Origin: Ceriagrion tenellum
Taxonomy: Eukaryota > Arthropoda > Insecta > Odonata > Coenagrionidae
Assembly (NCBI GenBank): GCA_963169105.1
Contig: OY720639.1
Location: forward strand, 125,261,117 to 125,325,116
DNA length: 64,000 bases
Direction of reading: 5' to 3'
This document shows, piece after piece, positions 22,791 through 34,450 of the stretch (positions are counted from its first letter, which is position 1; the number at the start of each line of letters is the position of its first letter). Both the position numbers and the translations under genes were made by a program. The notes under the pieces were generated by a model. It was not told the origin of the DNA and made no database searches. It saw nothing but the letters and a program-made list of their open reading frames with translations.

Positions 22791-23290
22791 TTTAGATAAG
22801 TGGTTGCACGGTACCTAGCCACGAGGGATGCCGATATTTTCATTCCGTCACTAAAATCGCATGAGGAAAAAGGAGCATGCGCTTGATAGCGCTTCAGTAA
22901 TCTCCTTCCCACAGTATTGTCGAGGCATGGAAGCGGCGTTATCCGGATGAGACAAGGAATCCAAGCCGAAACAATCACTCCTTTATCCCTCGCTGCTTGA
23001 ATCCGACGGAGACTCCGCTAACCCCCACCCAAAAAGGGAGAAAACGCTATATTCTTTCCCTCTCGAAAATGTCTGTTTCACCCTTTCTTTCCTGCCCTGC
23101 GGCCATCTCTCCGAAAATAAAATAAAAAACCTCTTCACTCACACCCACAACCCTCGCATGAAGGACGAAAACAGTGGAGAGGAGTGATATCATTTTTGTC
23201 CCACGCCGTTTTCTTCCGTCGCCCCCAACTTCGCCGCTCCCTCTCACTCCCACGGCGAGTTAACGTCACTTTTGCACGCAGACTGAGTGG
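22790..23290. other. GC-richer island
   Basis: CpG-containing block, C/T-rich on the plus strand between about 23050 and 23260. Short minus-strand ORFs over it have no recognisable motif. Confidence 0.4.
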
Positions 23291-23635
23291 CACGATGGAG
23301 ATTCCCGTGGCTCACGATGGAATTGTTGGACAATGTACATGGAAAGAAAGGAGGTAATCTGCGGCGCCTGGTTTCGGTCATGTGACTCTGAATCACAATA
23401 AATATAAATAGGGATATGGCATACTTACATTCAATTAGCCATTAAAATATTCTATTTTTATTGATTTGATTAAATATCTATTTTGCGAAATTATGTAAAT
23501 ATATAGATTTTGTATCACTTTTTTATTCCTTCATATGTGTAATAGTTTATTTGTGGCTCTTGGATAATAATAAATTGTTGTGCGGGACACATTACCCTCC
23601 TCTGCCTTGGAAGTTTTCCAAACCATGCTCTGGAA

Positions 23636-23738
23636 GCAACCATGTTGCTGCTAAATGATCGTTTGCCTTGTTATTGGCATAAATAAAAGGCAACCATGTT
23701 GCTGCTAAATGATCGTTTGCCTTGTTATTGGCATAAAT
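23636..23738 (+). repeat. tandem duplication, 54-bp period, two copies
   Basis: The segment starting GCAACCATGTTGCTGC at 23636 is repeated from 23690. The 49 bases 23636-23684 and 23690-23738 are identical, joined by a short AAAAG linker. Perfect identity in otherwise decayed DNA points to a recent event such as slippage or unequal exchange. Confidence 0.95.
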
Positions 23739-23739
23739 G

Positions 23740-24255
23740 ATCAGATACTTGTGATCGAATCATCATTAACAACTCTTCTACTGCAATTTGATTTCTTTTT
23801 TGAACACGTAGAGATTTGGAGTGAGTATATTTGGCCTTTGAGTGAGTGTTTTTATTCGCGATTTGTTTTCCTTACAAACAAGAGCTACAACAGCTTGAAT
23901 ACAGCCGCAGAAAATCAATAGTGTGCGTCAGTCAGTGAACACGAAGGAGGAATCAGAAAATTCTGGTCTAAACACGGGTATTCTGTTGGGAATCATAGTT
24001 TTTCCTTGAGGAATGAGCTTTAGTTATTTTCTTGGAACATATAATGAATGGTAAAGGTATTTTTAAGCAGTTTCTTAGAAACATCATGTTTGTTATCTTT
24101 ATCTCTTTAGAAGTTGCTGAACATGAATTTGATCAATTTTACTCACAAATTTCATCGTCTTTTTAAAATTATTATCACTAGATATATCAAAATACGAGTA
24201 CTTTGTATCTCTTTGTAATTTTCTTATAAGTTACAACTACTTTCACCATATGGAA
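23740..24255. other. AT-rich non-coding stretch
   Basis: Nothing recognisable. Confidence 0.5.
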
Positions 24256-24260
24256 AAAAT

Positions 24261-24312
24261 CATGTGAGTACAGGCCAAAGTACAGGCCAAGTAACATGTG
24301 AGTACAAGCCAA
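24261..24312 (+). repeat. short direct repeats
   Basis: CATGTGAGTACAGGCCAA at 24261-24278 recurs with one change at 24295-24312. A partial copy (AGTACAGGCCAA) lies between them. Confidence 0.8.
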
Positions 24313-24319
24313 ACGTCTG

Positions 24320-25150
24320 ACATCCAGCTGACAGCAACTAAATGCACATGGATGACTCGTATGAGCATCAAAAAAGTTTTAAGACCACATGCATTATAAA
24401 CGAGAATGTTTTACTTGAAACTTAAAATTTCTCCATTCCTAAATGTTGCGATGGAAATTACAATTTTAATGTTGCAATGTGATCGTCAAATATATTAACG
24501 CACACGATTTACCGTAATAATCTTGGCTATTTGGGCTTGGCTAATGTAGGCTGTCAATTAATATAAATTAAATAATACGGGCTGCGGGCTAGATAGCGTT
24601 GACGGGGAACTCGGCTCCGTCCGTGAACTCATCTCTCTCTTGGGCAGCATGCTCATATGGACGGTGTTCTGCAACCAATGCCCTCTCACACTGAACACAT
24701 ACGTGCCTGGTTGACTACCCCCTCTGACCTCCGTGCCAGCAACACTCGCAGGTTCTCCGTTAGCAAGCTCTCCCCAATTGCCTCACCCTCCATTTGCCGA
24801 GTGCAGTTTATCGATGAAAATAGCCATCGCTGCAACGAGACATAAGTTACGTGGGTTTTCACGCTGCTGGTATCTTAGCAATGCGCGTTCAGAAGGGACA
24901 AAATGCGTTATGAGAATACGAATGAGAGTAAACAGGTGCATGAGCTGGCTAGATACCAATGTAGGTACTCATTACAGCTAATTGAATTGACGTACTCCAT
25001 GCACTGTGGGAAGTTAAATGGCAATACATAAGCGTTATTATTTATTATCATCCATTGTTTATGTACACACTATTCCATATCTCTTCTAGACAATTTCCAA
25101 TAAGGCATATAAGGCAAGACAACAAAAAGTAGCTGTAAGAGGGAAGGACG
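24320..25150. other. mostly AT-rich stretch
   Basis: A modest rise in G+C at 24580-24980 carries two short ORFs (62 and 82 codons) without recognisable motifs. Nothing else is visible. Confidence 0.45.
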
Positions 25151-25154
25151 ACTG

Positions 25155-25290
25155 AAAAACTGAGTTGGTTAAAGATTTTATTTGCTACATTTATGAATAC
25201 TGGTTTGATTCCCAGTCTTGGTAGATGAATTTTTTTCTGTTGAGTTTTTACTTTTATATGAACTTGCGAGGCACTTTTATATGAACTCTT
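25155..25290 (+). repeat. tRNA-derived SINE head with duplicated tail
   Basis: GGTTTGATTCC at 25202-25212 matches the B box at 10 of 11 positions. CTGAGTTGG (about 25160-25168) upstream resembles the second half of an A box. The region ends in T-rich sequence and a 15-bp exact direct repeat, ACTTTTATATGAACT, at 25250-25264 and 25273-25287. The boxes support a decayed SINE; the tail repeat may be unrelated. Confidence 0.45.
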
Positions 25291-25559
25291 TAGGCAATAG
25301 AGAATGTCATTTGAGTACCTGTAATCATTCTCTTCTCTGTATATAACATTTCAAACAATAAAAACATACGAAGTATTCATTCTTGTTTTGGGAAAGGTGG
25401 CTATCAGTAACAGGTTTATTCTCAGAACAATGGTCATTCCCAGGTTGTGTGAGAGAAATTGAGTTGGATGCGTTTTTCAAAAGAATACTGTTGTTTACAT
25501 TACGAGAAAAATATAGATTGGTATCATTTTGGCACCTTCAATAAACACATGCAGACGCT

Positions 25560-26290
25560 GTGTGTATTTCACTTGTGACATCACACGCGATAAACGCCCA
25601 TGCGTGGGAGTCGAAGCGGCAAGAGATAATGAAATGGAGAAAGTTTTGTTAGAAAACAAAAATATGACGGAAAAGCGGAAGCAGAGACGATAGAAAAGAA
25701 AACTTTGGGGATGAGATATTGCCGGCGGTGAATAGTAGAATGGAGAGAGAAGGATAAAGATAACGGCGGAATAGGAGAAGCGGATTTATCGAATGCCATT
25801 GCGTTCTGCGGGATTTGGGAGAGTTTGGCACGCTGCGAACAACGTGCGCCGGATTGAATATCGCGTTTCGTTTGACAGATTTCGATGACGTCGATGACGA
25901 TGACGATAATGATGATGGCAGTCGTAAGCGCCCCCGTTTCACTTGAGCCGGTAAAAGTACGTTCGGGGGTGGATGGGGGTGAGCGATAAAGAAGGTGACA
26001 CGGGAGTGGGAAGGGCGGAGGTTGGTGTTGAAGGGAGTAGAGGGTGAGTACGGCATGGAAGACGAAGGTGGGAGAAGAGAGAAGGAGGGGGTGTAAGAGG
26101 GAAGGAGGTGTATTGATGAGTAGCAGGAAAAAAGTAATCTTGCTATGGGAGGGATGAATGTAGGATTTGGGAGGGTTAGGGTAGGCTGGAGAGAGAGATG
26201 GGGAGACGATGGAGGAAAATGTCGAAGGATTATAAGGACGGGCGCGGGACTAAGTCCCAAGGAAATTTAATTGAAGGAAGTTGATTCTCC
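25560..26290. other. purine-rich island with long compositional ORF
   Basis: The plus strand is rich in A and G, with CpGs and a GATGAC-type microsatellite at 25882-25918. The longest ORF of the window (minus strand 25649-26260, 203 codons) reads through it. Its product is mostly Ser, Pro, Leu and Phe, as any stop-poor pyrimidine strand would give. It has no domain, and a hydrophobic start is not convincing as a signal peptide. I do not regard it as a gene. Confidence 0.45.
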
Positions 26291-28085
26291 GCCTAAGCTC
26301 GTCTCCCACATCATATGCTTCTCTTAAGGACTACCGAGTCTTATATTTTATTTCTCAGAATGACAGCAAGGGCCTCGACAGATTCAAGAGTCGAATCTCT
26401 CCACGTCGTTTTTATCGAACGGTCCATTTTATGCATTCACCGTGATGTTTTCATGACCTGGTTTTTGTCCACAGAAATACAGCGTAGGGAGTACAATGAC
26501 AATTGATGAGATTTTGTTTTGAGATTGGATGAGTTAGATTTTAAATGAGTATACTCGAAAGCAGTTATCTTTGGTATATTTATATCCCCAAATAGGTAAT
26601 AGTAATTCACTATAGATACTCCAAATCACATCTCAGTTACATATTTATTCTCATGGCACATTCACTGTTCAGTATTCCTCAATATCCTTGATAGAAAAAG
26701 AGCAATGAGTATTTTATCCATCCTGAAATGGATGAGTTATGTCAAAGATTAGGATGTCACCCTTGTGTAAAACAATTTTTTTTCTTAAAAACATTGGATA
26801 GATTAAGAATACATGTAAAAATTAATTATCAAATACAAATCGCTTCCGTAAAGCATGTTTACGGTGCTAGAAAGTGAAGTCGCATTTTATCTTCTTCCTT
26901 AGGAAATACTGAGATGAATATAAAAGTATAAGCATTATCATTACCCTGCCATTCCTGATCCTAAGTAAGTTCTTTCATCGTACAAATTATGCAGTGATTT
27001 TACTTTTGAAAATAGAACAAAGTTTTTTCCATTACAGCAATAATCAAGTTCCTTGTTCAGAGGCCATATTATACTAAGCTTTTCAATGGAAGACTGAACT
27101 TAGTGCACGTAAACGCTGTAAGTTACACGTCACACCGGCAGAGAAAATTATGTTAGGAAATAAATAAGGGAAAAGCAGCCCAGCTGCACCAGCAGAGTTC
27201 GAAAGGGAAGGGGCAAATTAAAGTTAGTTGGGCAAAGAGCTCTGGACTTCGCAAAGTTGTAAGACCCTTGGTTTCACGGTATAGAGGTCCATATACGGTT
27301 GGATAGAGCCACGTCATTGTGGAAGAGGTGTGCAAATCGGTTTCCACAATGCAGAGGAATACGTCATGTGCCCTCATCACGCATTTTATTTCCACTATAT
27401 TTCCCCGTGGATCGGACTTGCGTGATTTCCGTGCTGGCGTACATGTTCATTGATGAAATCGTCACCATGATTTTAGGTGGTTTCGGCTGAACCGCGGCTC
27501 TGCTTTACGATGGTTTGCGTAGCGTTGTGTCAAATTGGAGATTCTTTCTACCATCGCTATATCGTGTAGCTGGCAAAAAGGTACTGCCGGAAAGTTTTAT
27601 GACATGTTTTCTGTCGCCGGTTATGGCAAATCCAATTACTCAGTAAGAGAAGTGAAATTACCTTTTGCCTCCCTATCGGAGAATCTCCTTCTGAAAACTC
27701 CTCTATACTGATTTAAATGCTTAATTTTGCAAAATAATGGTTTACGAGAGCATGTCATTGATACGTCGTAATCCAAAACACAAAGTCTAGATTTAAAGAG
27801 GTTCTTGTTTCGGTTTTTTATGCGGCTGCATTCAGTAAATGTTCTGCACAAGTAAAAATTTGAGTGATCATGAATAAAAAAACGCAGTAGGTTACAAAAT
27901 TTTAATATGGTAAATTACAAAATCGAAAAAACTGGTGATATTTTAAACATTGTCACTGAAACCGACAAAACACCTCAATCACCTCAGTTATCCTCCATAG
28001 CTCACTGAATTGAACACATAAGTATGAATTGTAGCTTAGAAAATATCTTTGTAAGGCATTGTTTTGAATTCATCTGTTCTATATC
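26290..28085. other. AT-rich non-coding stretch
   Basis: Short ORFs only. G+C rises slightly at 27120-27600 without any recognisable protein or RNA. Confidence 0.5.
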
Positions 28086-28620
28086 CATATAGTCAGAACG
28101 AGCCATCAAAACGTCGCTCTCGAACGAAAGCATACCCACCGTGATGAAAACCATTGGCTTCGAGAGTTCACCTGCGACGCAGAAACTCGTGGTGCCTGGA
28201 GGATGAAGCCTATCTCGCCTTCATCCACAAGAGACACAATATTATACCTAACTTGATGAGTGGAGCCAAACCTTTGTTTAACTTGCTGAAACACAAACAT
28301 GGAAGCACAGGTGGTCCGTTTTATGGGTTGCTTCCACTCGTTTTGACTTTCGACTACAATGTCTTCGAGGTAGATGGGAAAGGAAAGTGCTTCTCTGAGG
28401 AATTAGCGTTCTATTCCTGTGGTCGGTCCGGCGCAAGATGAAAAGGGTATGCTGGGATAATTTGGCAAAACAATGGTCATTATGAATGAGTTAAAGTCTG
28501 TGTGACAAAGAGCCATGCGGGAACGGTTTGGGTGAGTTGAGTGCTAGGAACGAATTTTACCTAAAGATGAAGTGAGTTATCTCCGGGCAAGGTTAAATTC
28601 CGTCTTCTTAGGCTTTTGCC
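28085..28620. other. intermediate-GC block, origin unknown
   Basis: A 95-codon plus-strand ORF (28154-28441) and a 64-codon minus-strand ORF overlap here. Codon composition is more protein-like than in the AT-rich flanks, but neither product can be assigned. It could be a decayed mobile-element fragment or an old exon. Confidence 0.3.
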
Positions 28621-30020
28621 TGATGGTGGATAATTATTTTGCATGAGCGAACATTTCGTATTCTACTTATTCAAAGTCTTTCAAGCATATTTAAGGTCTT
28701 TTAAAGTTTTTACAATTCATAAATGACGGTAATTTATTTAAGAAAAATGTCAGCGACAATTATTGAAGTATTTAATATTAATAATTTTACTTTGCTGTAA
28801 CTTACATGCTATGTAGCCGTTCCTAAGATCACCTGTCCTGTGGCCAAAAAATATCTTTCGGATTTTTCAGGTGAAATTTCAACTTGAGAACATCAATCTA
28901 CTAATGAAATACATAATTTTTTAAAGATTTTTCAAAATATCAAAAACCGCGCTAATAGGTTAAAGTTCCAGAAAAAGCAATAAAGGCTTATTTGGCTTTA
29001 AAAATTGTCGCGCAGATTAAAAATAATACGGAAATATCTGGAAAATGAGCCTATTGAAGGTTACAGAACATATATTGTAACTGTTTATGTTATGCAATGT
29101 TTTTCCAATATGTCATTGGACTCGCGAGTATAGATTTTATACCCTATTTATTGAATTAGCTGATCAGCTATTGCATCCCAATATTTCTATATTATTTTCA
29201 CTTCGCATTGGGAAGTATGATAAATCATCAGAACATTCTCATTTTTATGGCATTTCGTCCCTCTGTTTTGTGATGTTCTATTTCCTCTGTTTAAAGGAAA
29301 CTCTTTGGCATCAACATATTGAATTATGAAAACTTCTCTCAAACATTTCCTCCCTCCGTATTTATCCCATAAATAAATTATGCTATCAGTATATCAAAAA
29401 CATATTCAGCTCATTACATCGCTGCATAACATCTAGGTCGCGTAAAAGTTTCCCATCTATCTTAGCTAACTTGTTTTCTTCATAGGAAAGGGTTTGACAT
29501 CGGCCTTGGCGTTTTTCCAGGCCCCATCCATCATCTTAAAACAATGGTGGTCTGTAAAATAAAAGCAAGAATTATGAAACCGTTCCTCAGCTCTGGAACT
29601 TGCAATGGATCCTCAAGGTCGAAACCTACGCCAATCATCAGCTCTCCATCATCATCTCACAGGCAAAGGCATCGCTATTAATTACCCTCTTCTTACACCC
29701 GTCGTTTACATCCATACATAATACTGTGCGCTACGGTCTGTAGATGGATGGGAGGAAGAGTAAGTACTCTAGAAGCGAAAAAAGAAAAGGTACTATTTTT
29801 TACGATATTTTTTTCATTGAATACATCAATTGCTCATCTTTTTTGTGTAGTCGCAAAATTTTCTCGGGGAGAAACAATTCATACTCCCATTTTCTTGGAA
29901 TTTCATTCTTATTATTTAATCGTCTTCGTTATATATCAGCTATATTGGCTAAATCTGTAGATAAATGTACTGCTTTAAAAATTTCAGCATTTTAATGCGC
30001 TATAGTATTTTCCTTTCCGA
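28620..30020. other. AT-rich non-coding stretch
   Basis: Nothing is supportable beyond short chance ORFs. Confidence 0.5.
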
Positions 30021-30027
30021 CCCTGAA

Positions 30028-30101
30028 GGTCTATGTCGGAAATCGGAAGTTTTCCTATCCGAGACTGCTAATCTCAAAGATCTATGTCGTAAATCGGAAG
30101 T
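30028..30101 (+). repeat. 23-bp direct repeat, 51-bp spacing
   Basis: GGTCTATGTCGGAAATCGG plus four bases at 30028-30050 recurs with two changes at 30079-30101. Confidence 0.8.
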
Positions 30102-30555
30102 AAAATTACTTTTCTAGATTTAAAAGTTTATGGAAGCTATTAAACTACATCTTCCTGATTTTAAAGGAAAGTATAGTCTATTTTTTGTTTATTTCAATTG
30201 AAGAACTCACTTTACGGTTTTAGAGCATCGTAGCATCATTGTTATTTTTACTGAGCTTTTAAGGTAGATTTGGTCATTTAGGCAGCTCGGGTCTGGCATT
30301 CACACGTGTCCGCCTTTCTTGCCCCTCGTAAGTAATATCTTAAATAGAGAGAGCCGGAAGATTTCATTAAAACATTTTGAAAATATCGATTACTAATTTT
30401 CAAATAAGTCGGGAAAAATGTACTTCTTGTCCACCTGAAAAATAGTAATGTGAATTTTTTTGGAGTTAGCCTTTTTTGTAGCCTTCGAGTTCTTACAGTG
30501 GAGGTATTTTGAGAATTAATCCCATAAACTGATTATCTAACCATAAATTTTCTAG
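30102..30555. other. AT-rich non-coding stretch
   Basis: Nothing recognisable. Confidence 0.5.
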
Positions 30556-30559
30556 TGAC

Positions 30560-30630
30560 CTTACTCTTGCCTGGGAGATTCAAACCCCAACGTATAATGT
30601 ATAGTTTTATTGCCCTCACTATTCAGTCGT
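30560..30630 (-). repeat. possible tRNA-derived SINE head
   Basis: Minus-strand GGTTTGAATCT (plus 30566-30576) matches the B box at 9 of 11 positions. A TAGTGAGGGCA string about 35 bp upstream is A-box-like. The 3' body is not recognisable. Confidence 0.3.
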
Positions 30631-31590
30631 GGTATGTAGGAGGAGTCGTAGGCAGGTAGGAGATAGGAGTTGAAAACAAACACTATCATTCATTGCTTAC
30701 CATCCTTCTCCAATTTTGCTCCATTCCGATACATTACCATTTACTTCCTTCGAACTGACATTCATCAGGTCCTCCAAAATTGAACAAATTTCACTCGAAG
30801 GCCCAACGACCTTTTGATGCATTCGCTTTCTCAGACCTTAGAGTGTTTCGCACTCCAAACACAAACATGATTGCAAAGGGGTAGAAAGAAGGGTTTTTGG
30901 ATAAAATTTGGGCCTAATATGTATTGCCTTTCAGCAATTAAACCTGTTGTCAAGAAAAAAACGCGGTGCTACTGCGCTCTAAATAGAGCGCAAAATAACG
31001 CAACGCAGAGGTGAAGGGAGAGACGGGGTGGGTAATTTTCGTTTCCAATGGGTAATGAGAGCTCAATATTGTATCGGGAAACCAAGCCTTAAATGCCCGT
31101 AGCACAGGATATTTCGAATACGTGGGAGCTAAAAAGTGAAAAGGGTCATTTCATTAGGTCTTCAATAGCCATCAAACATGTTGTAAATGACTGAAGGTAT
31201 TTCTTAATTTCATCTCTTTGAATGACAATCATTTGAACATTTTTTTTCAGTTAAGGATAAAATTTATTTGGGCTAAAAGATTGAAAATTTGAATAGGTAC
31301 CTGATCTCCCAATTCAATCTTAAGTATTAGGAAAACTATTGTTTATGGTATGTTTGAGGAGACAAAAATTTTTTCATGTTAGAGGTATATTTAAAAAAAA
31401 AACGTTTGGTAACTTATGGCCTCACTTTTTTACTTTTAGAACAGGCTTTCAGTGACGCAGGTCAAAATCACAACGTGAAGTTACTTATAAAATTATCGCA
31501 ATCCCCATTGAATTTTCCCAGAGGCTTATGAGAGGGTGATGGATCAGTAATGTTTAATGTGATTGGTAATAGCTTTAAAATAAAAAAAAT
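30630..31590. other. AT-rich non-coding stretch
   Basis: No gene. A small CpG-containing patch occurs at 30950-31130. Confidence 0.5.
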
Positions 31591-31593
31591 AAT

Positions 31594-31785
31594 AACAAAC
31601 TACATCTTTTATTGTTAAAACGAATACGTAATAACAAACAAAGAATCTTTCAAACTGGCATTCTAAATTAACAAATCATCCTAAAAAAGAATACGTATTT
31701 AAAGTACTTACGTAGATTGGAAATGAACGTACCTAAATCATCCTAAAAAAGAACACGTTATAACAAGTTACATCTTTTACTGTTA
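31594..31785 (+). repeat. shuffled pair of 24-bp direct repeats
   Basis: Module A (31594-31617, containing TACATCTTTTATTGTTA) recurs at 31762-31785. Module B (31673-31696, containing ATCATCCTAAAAAAGAA) recurs at 31735-31758. Each pair differs at only one to three positions. The order A-B-B'-A' suggests a partly duplicated and rearranged local repeat. Confidence 0.75.
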
Positions 31786-31789
31786 TGCA

Positions 31790-32690
31790 TGGTTTCATTC
31801 CCCATACCTGGTAGATATTTAGTTATGGCTCTTTATTGTACTTCATTGCCGTAATTTGAATCAACGGCTGAAATTGTTACTAACAGGTCCAGCATTTATC
31901 AAGAGGATTGGCATCTTTGAAAAGAGCGGTGATCGTTTGGAGATTGAAATCCTGTCGCCATTTGATGGAAAAACCGGGGTGATGTGATGCAAAAATTGCA
32001 ACATAAGGAGGTTCATGATTGGACTTGGACATGCCTTAAAAGCGTAAAATTCCCAACGGAGAGAATTCCGGACATGGAAATAGGAATTTGAGACTTTTAG
32101 CCAGGGAATAAGTTTCCATATTTGACGTAAAATGGGAAAATAAGTCTCTTACCTCGGAGTTTTGTATCGAAAAACTCGAAATTTTCTCAACATTAAGAGC
32201 TTGCTCCTGAACAGGGAGTTTTCTATTGAACAAAGTGTCAATCTCGTCATTGTTACTTTGGGGAAAGAGAATTATTCCTAATAATTTAGCACTCTTTCCT
32301 TTAAAAATAAAAATAAGTTATTAAACTCTATATTTAAATGAAATAAGTGACACATTTTAACGTACATTGAATAATTGAGTACAAAACAATTTTCTACAAC
32401 ATGGCTAAGTAAATTTTAAAAATCTTGAAACCTTAAATAAACGCCCATATTTAAAGCATAGGTAGTCGGAGTAACACCAGAAATGACTCGTGGAATGTAG
32501 TTTATTTCATACTTCTGTACAGCCATGCTAATATGACGTAGTTTTTGGAATTATATTTGACAGAAATGATGTTTGAAAAAGGTTCTAGGTGAAATTATGT
32601 TTTTTTCCTGAAAACTCTTGAATTTCAAGGGCGAGGGAATTTGTTAAACGTTAAACATTTCTCAAGGAGATTGTTGTTGGGCAAGGAAAT
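31790..32690. other. AT-rich non-coding stretch
   Basis: Nothing recognisable. Confidence 0.5.
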
Positions 32691-33240
32691 TGTGATTGCT
32701 CGGGAGAGAGGGATAAAACTCTTGTGTCATTAAATGGGATGGGAGAGGGGGTCCAGTGATGAAACACTCCAAGGAAGGAGATTCATGGTTGCCGCGGACA
32801 CGCGCTAAAAGGGTGACACACGACGCATGCTGCATGCTGAGGAGGAAAAAGAGACGTGGTTAGGGGGGGTGGGGGATCCTTGCGATACGTGTCGCCGAGA
32901 GGCCACGGGTGAAGGGAAAGAAAGGGAATGATAGAACGGCCGGGACGAGAGAGAAGGGTAGGGAAGGGCGGGGAGCAGGAGAGAGAGAGAGAGATTTGCG
33001 AAGGATTGGACGGAAATCCACTCCAAAGGCGGATGCTCGAGCCGCCGTCGCTTCTCACGTCTGCGGCCTTGCCGGGAGATGGAGGTGGGGTGGAGGCAGT
33101 GACGAACTATTCTCGTCCGCCTGCATTATGATTTCAAGCGTCGAGAGAAAAATTGAGCGCGTCAACGGAGTCACTTGTGTTTTATCATGCACGGCTTGTA
33201 GTGTTTTTGACCTAAACGAAAAATCGTGCAAAATCTAAAA
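32690..33240. promoter_or_regulatory. purine-rich CpG island with GA repeat
   Basis: The plus strand is rich in G and A, with many CpGs and a GA8 run at 32979-32994 of the type bound by GAGA factors. A GCATGC pair (GCATGCTGCATGC) lies near 32824-32836. ORFs of 67-109 codons on both strands are mutually overlapping and compositional. A regulatory role is an inference from base content only. Confidence 0.35.
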
Positions 33241-33890
33241 GGTAATGCACTATTTGGGAAATTGCTTTTGTGGAGGCGTGCGTAAAATAAACGGGGATAT
33301 ATCGCTTTTAAAAAATGTGTTGCAATAATTCATGGTTACCATCAAATTTAACGAAAAATAATTAAGAAGAAATTGAAAGTTCTTAAAATTATACCTCAAT
33401 ATTTTTTAATACTTTCTAGTGATTCTAAGGCTCCTTAGACAAATTATTAAATAGCAGAAGAGCAGATCGTATTTAGGCTTGCTTGTGGAGGCAAAAGAAG
33501 TATTGATTTTAGTTGTTGAAAAATATTTGATCATTTTTCAGCCTGGTGGTCTTAATGGTGTACTTATAAAGCCCCATCTCAATAGTTGTTTTGCTTATAA
33601 GTATGTCTTAACTCACTCATGCTTTAATTTCTTTTCAATTTATGGGTAAAATATTAGTTTTTGAGCTTGCTTCAGTATTTACCATGAAATCACCTTTTTT
33701 TTAATCTCCTGTTACAGCATATCTCCTTGTGAAGTGACATTAGCTCTGATTTACTCGACTCTCAGGAATTTAAATAAATATTTCACCACTTGTGAGATGT
33801 ATTTTATTTTTCAGAGGAGCACAGGTATCCCCAGTCTTGTCATTTATCTTCAGATTCAATCAAGGCACTTCAAAATCTCCTGAACAAACC
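33240..33890. other. AT-rich non-coding stretch
   Basis: Nothing recognisable. Confidence 0.5.
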
Positions 33891-34450
33891 GCCACTCATT
33901 CAAAAGTTGTTTTTCTCCTAATTTATAGACATTTTTCCTCGAACTCACCTTCCTTAGCAATCTTTTACCCCTCTCTCCCTTGGAATGAACCTTCCGTCTT
34001 TAAATCCTTATCTCAGGCCTCTTAAAATTTATTCCGCACCTTTTTTTCTGCCTAATTTATCTTTCCTCACCCTGGCGATCTTTTATCCCCTTCCATCTCG
34101 ACCGTTTCCAATCTCCTCCTTTCCCTCATTCTTTTCTTTCCTCGAAGTCTTCCCTCCTATTTTTTCGCTCTTTGGCGCGGAAAATAATTCGTTTCCACTC
34201 TTCTCTCTGTGTTCCGACCTTCCCCCGCAATGCCGACGCCCTTTCTCTATCTCCCTCCCATTCCACTTTCAAATTCCGACCTTTCATTTGGAACCCGAAA
34301 AATTTCCCACTTAACCCCTCGGTGATTCCTTTCTCTAGTCCTTTCACATTAGCCACAGCATCCCCCACTTACCTAAAGTTTCGAATCTCTTCTGACCTTC
34401 CTCTGACACTTTCTCCCATCCTTCTCTTCTCATAGCCACCGCCAGGTGGG
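33890..34450. other. pyrimidine-rich island
   Basis: About 560 bp of C/T-rich plus strand. Three overlapping plus-strand ORFs (77-109 codons) are Phe/Leu/Ser/Pro-rich products of the composition. Confidence 0.45.

Noticed and set aside
25649..26260. 203-codon minus-strand ORF, the longest in the window
   Set aside because: The product is Ser/Pro/Leu/Phe-rich low complexity reading along a pyrimidine-rich strand; no domain, no supporting splice or promoter signal.
28154..28441. Possible gypsy-type retrotransposon fragment: IIPNLMSGAKPLFNLLK resembles the AKPL--LLK segment after reverse transcriptase
   Set aside because: The likeness covers fewer than 20 residues and nothing on either side matches; too short to call.
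28860..28880. TTTTTCAGGTGAAA as a recursive splice site
   Set aside because: The donor half (GTGAAA) departs too far from GTRAGT.
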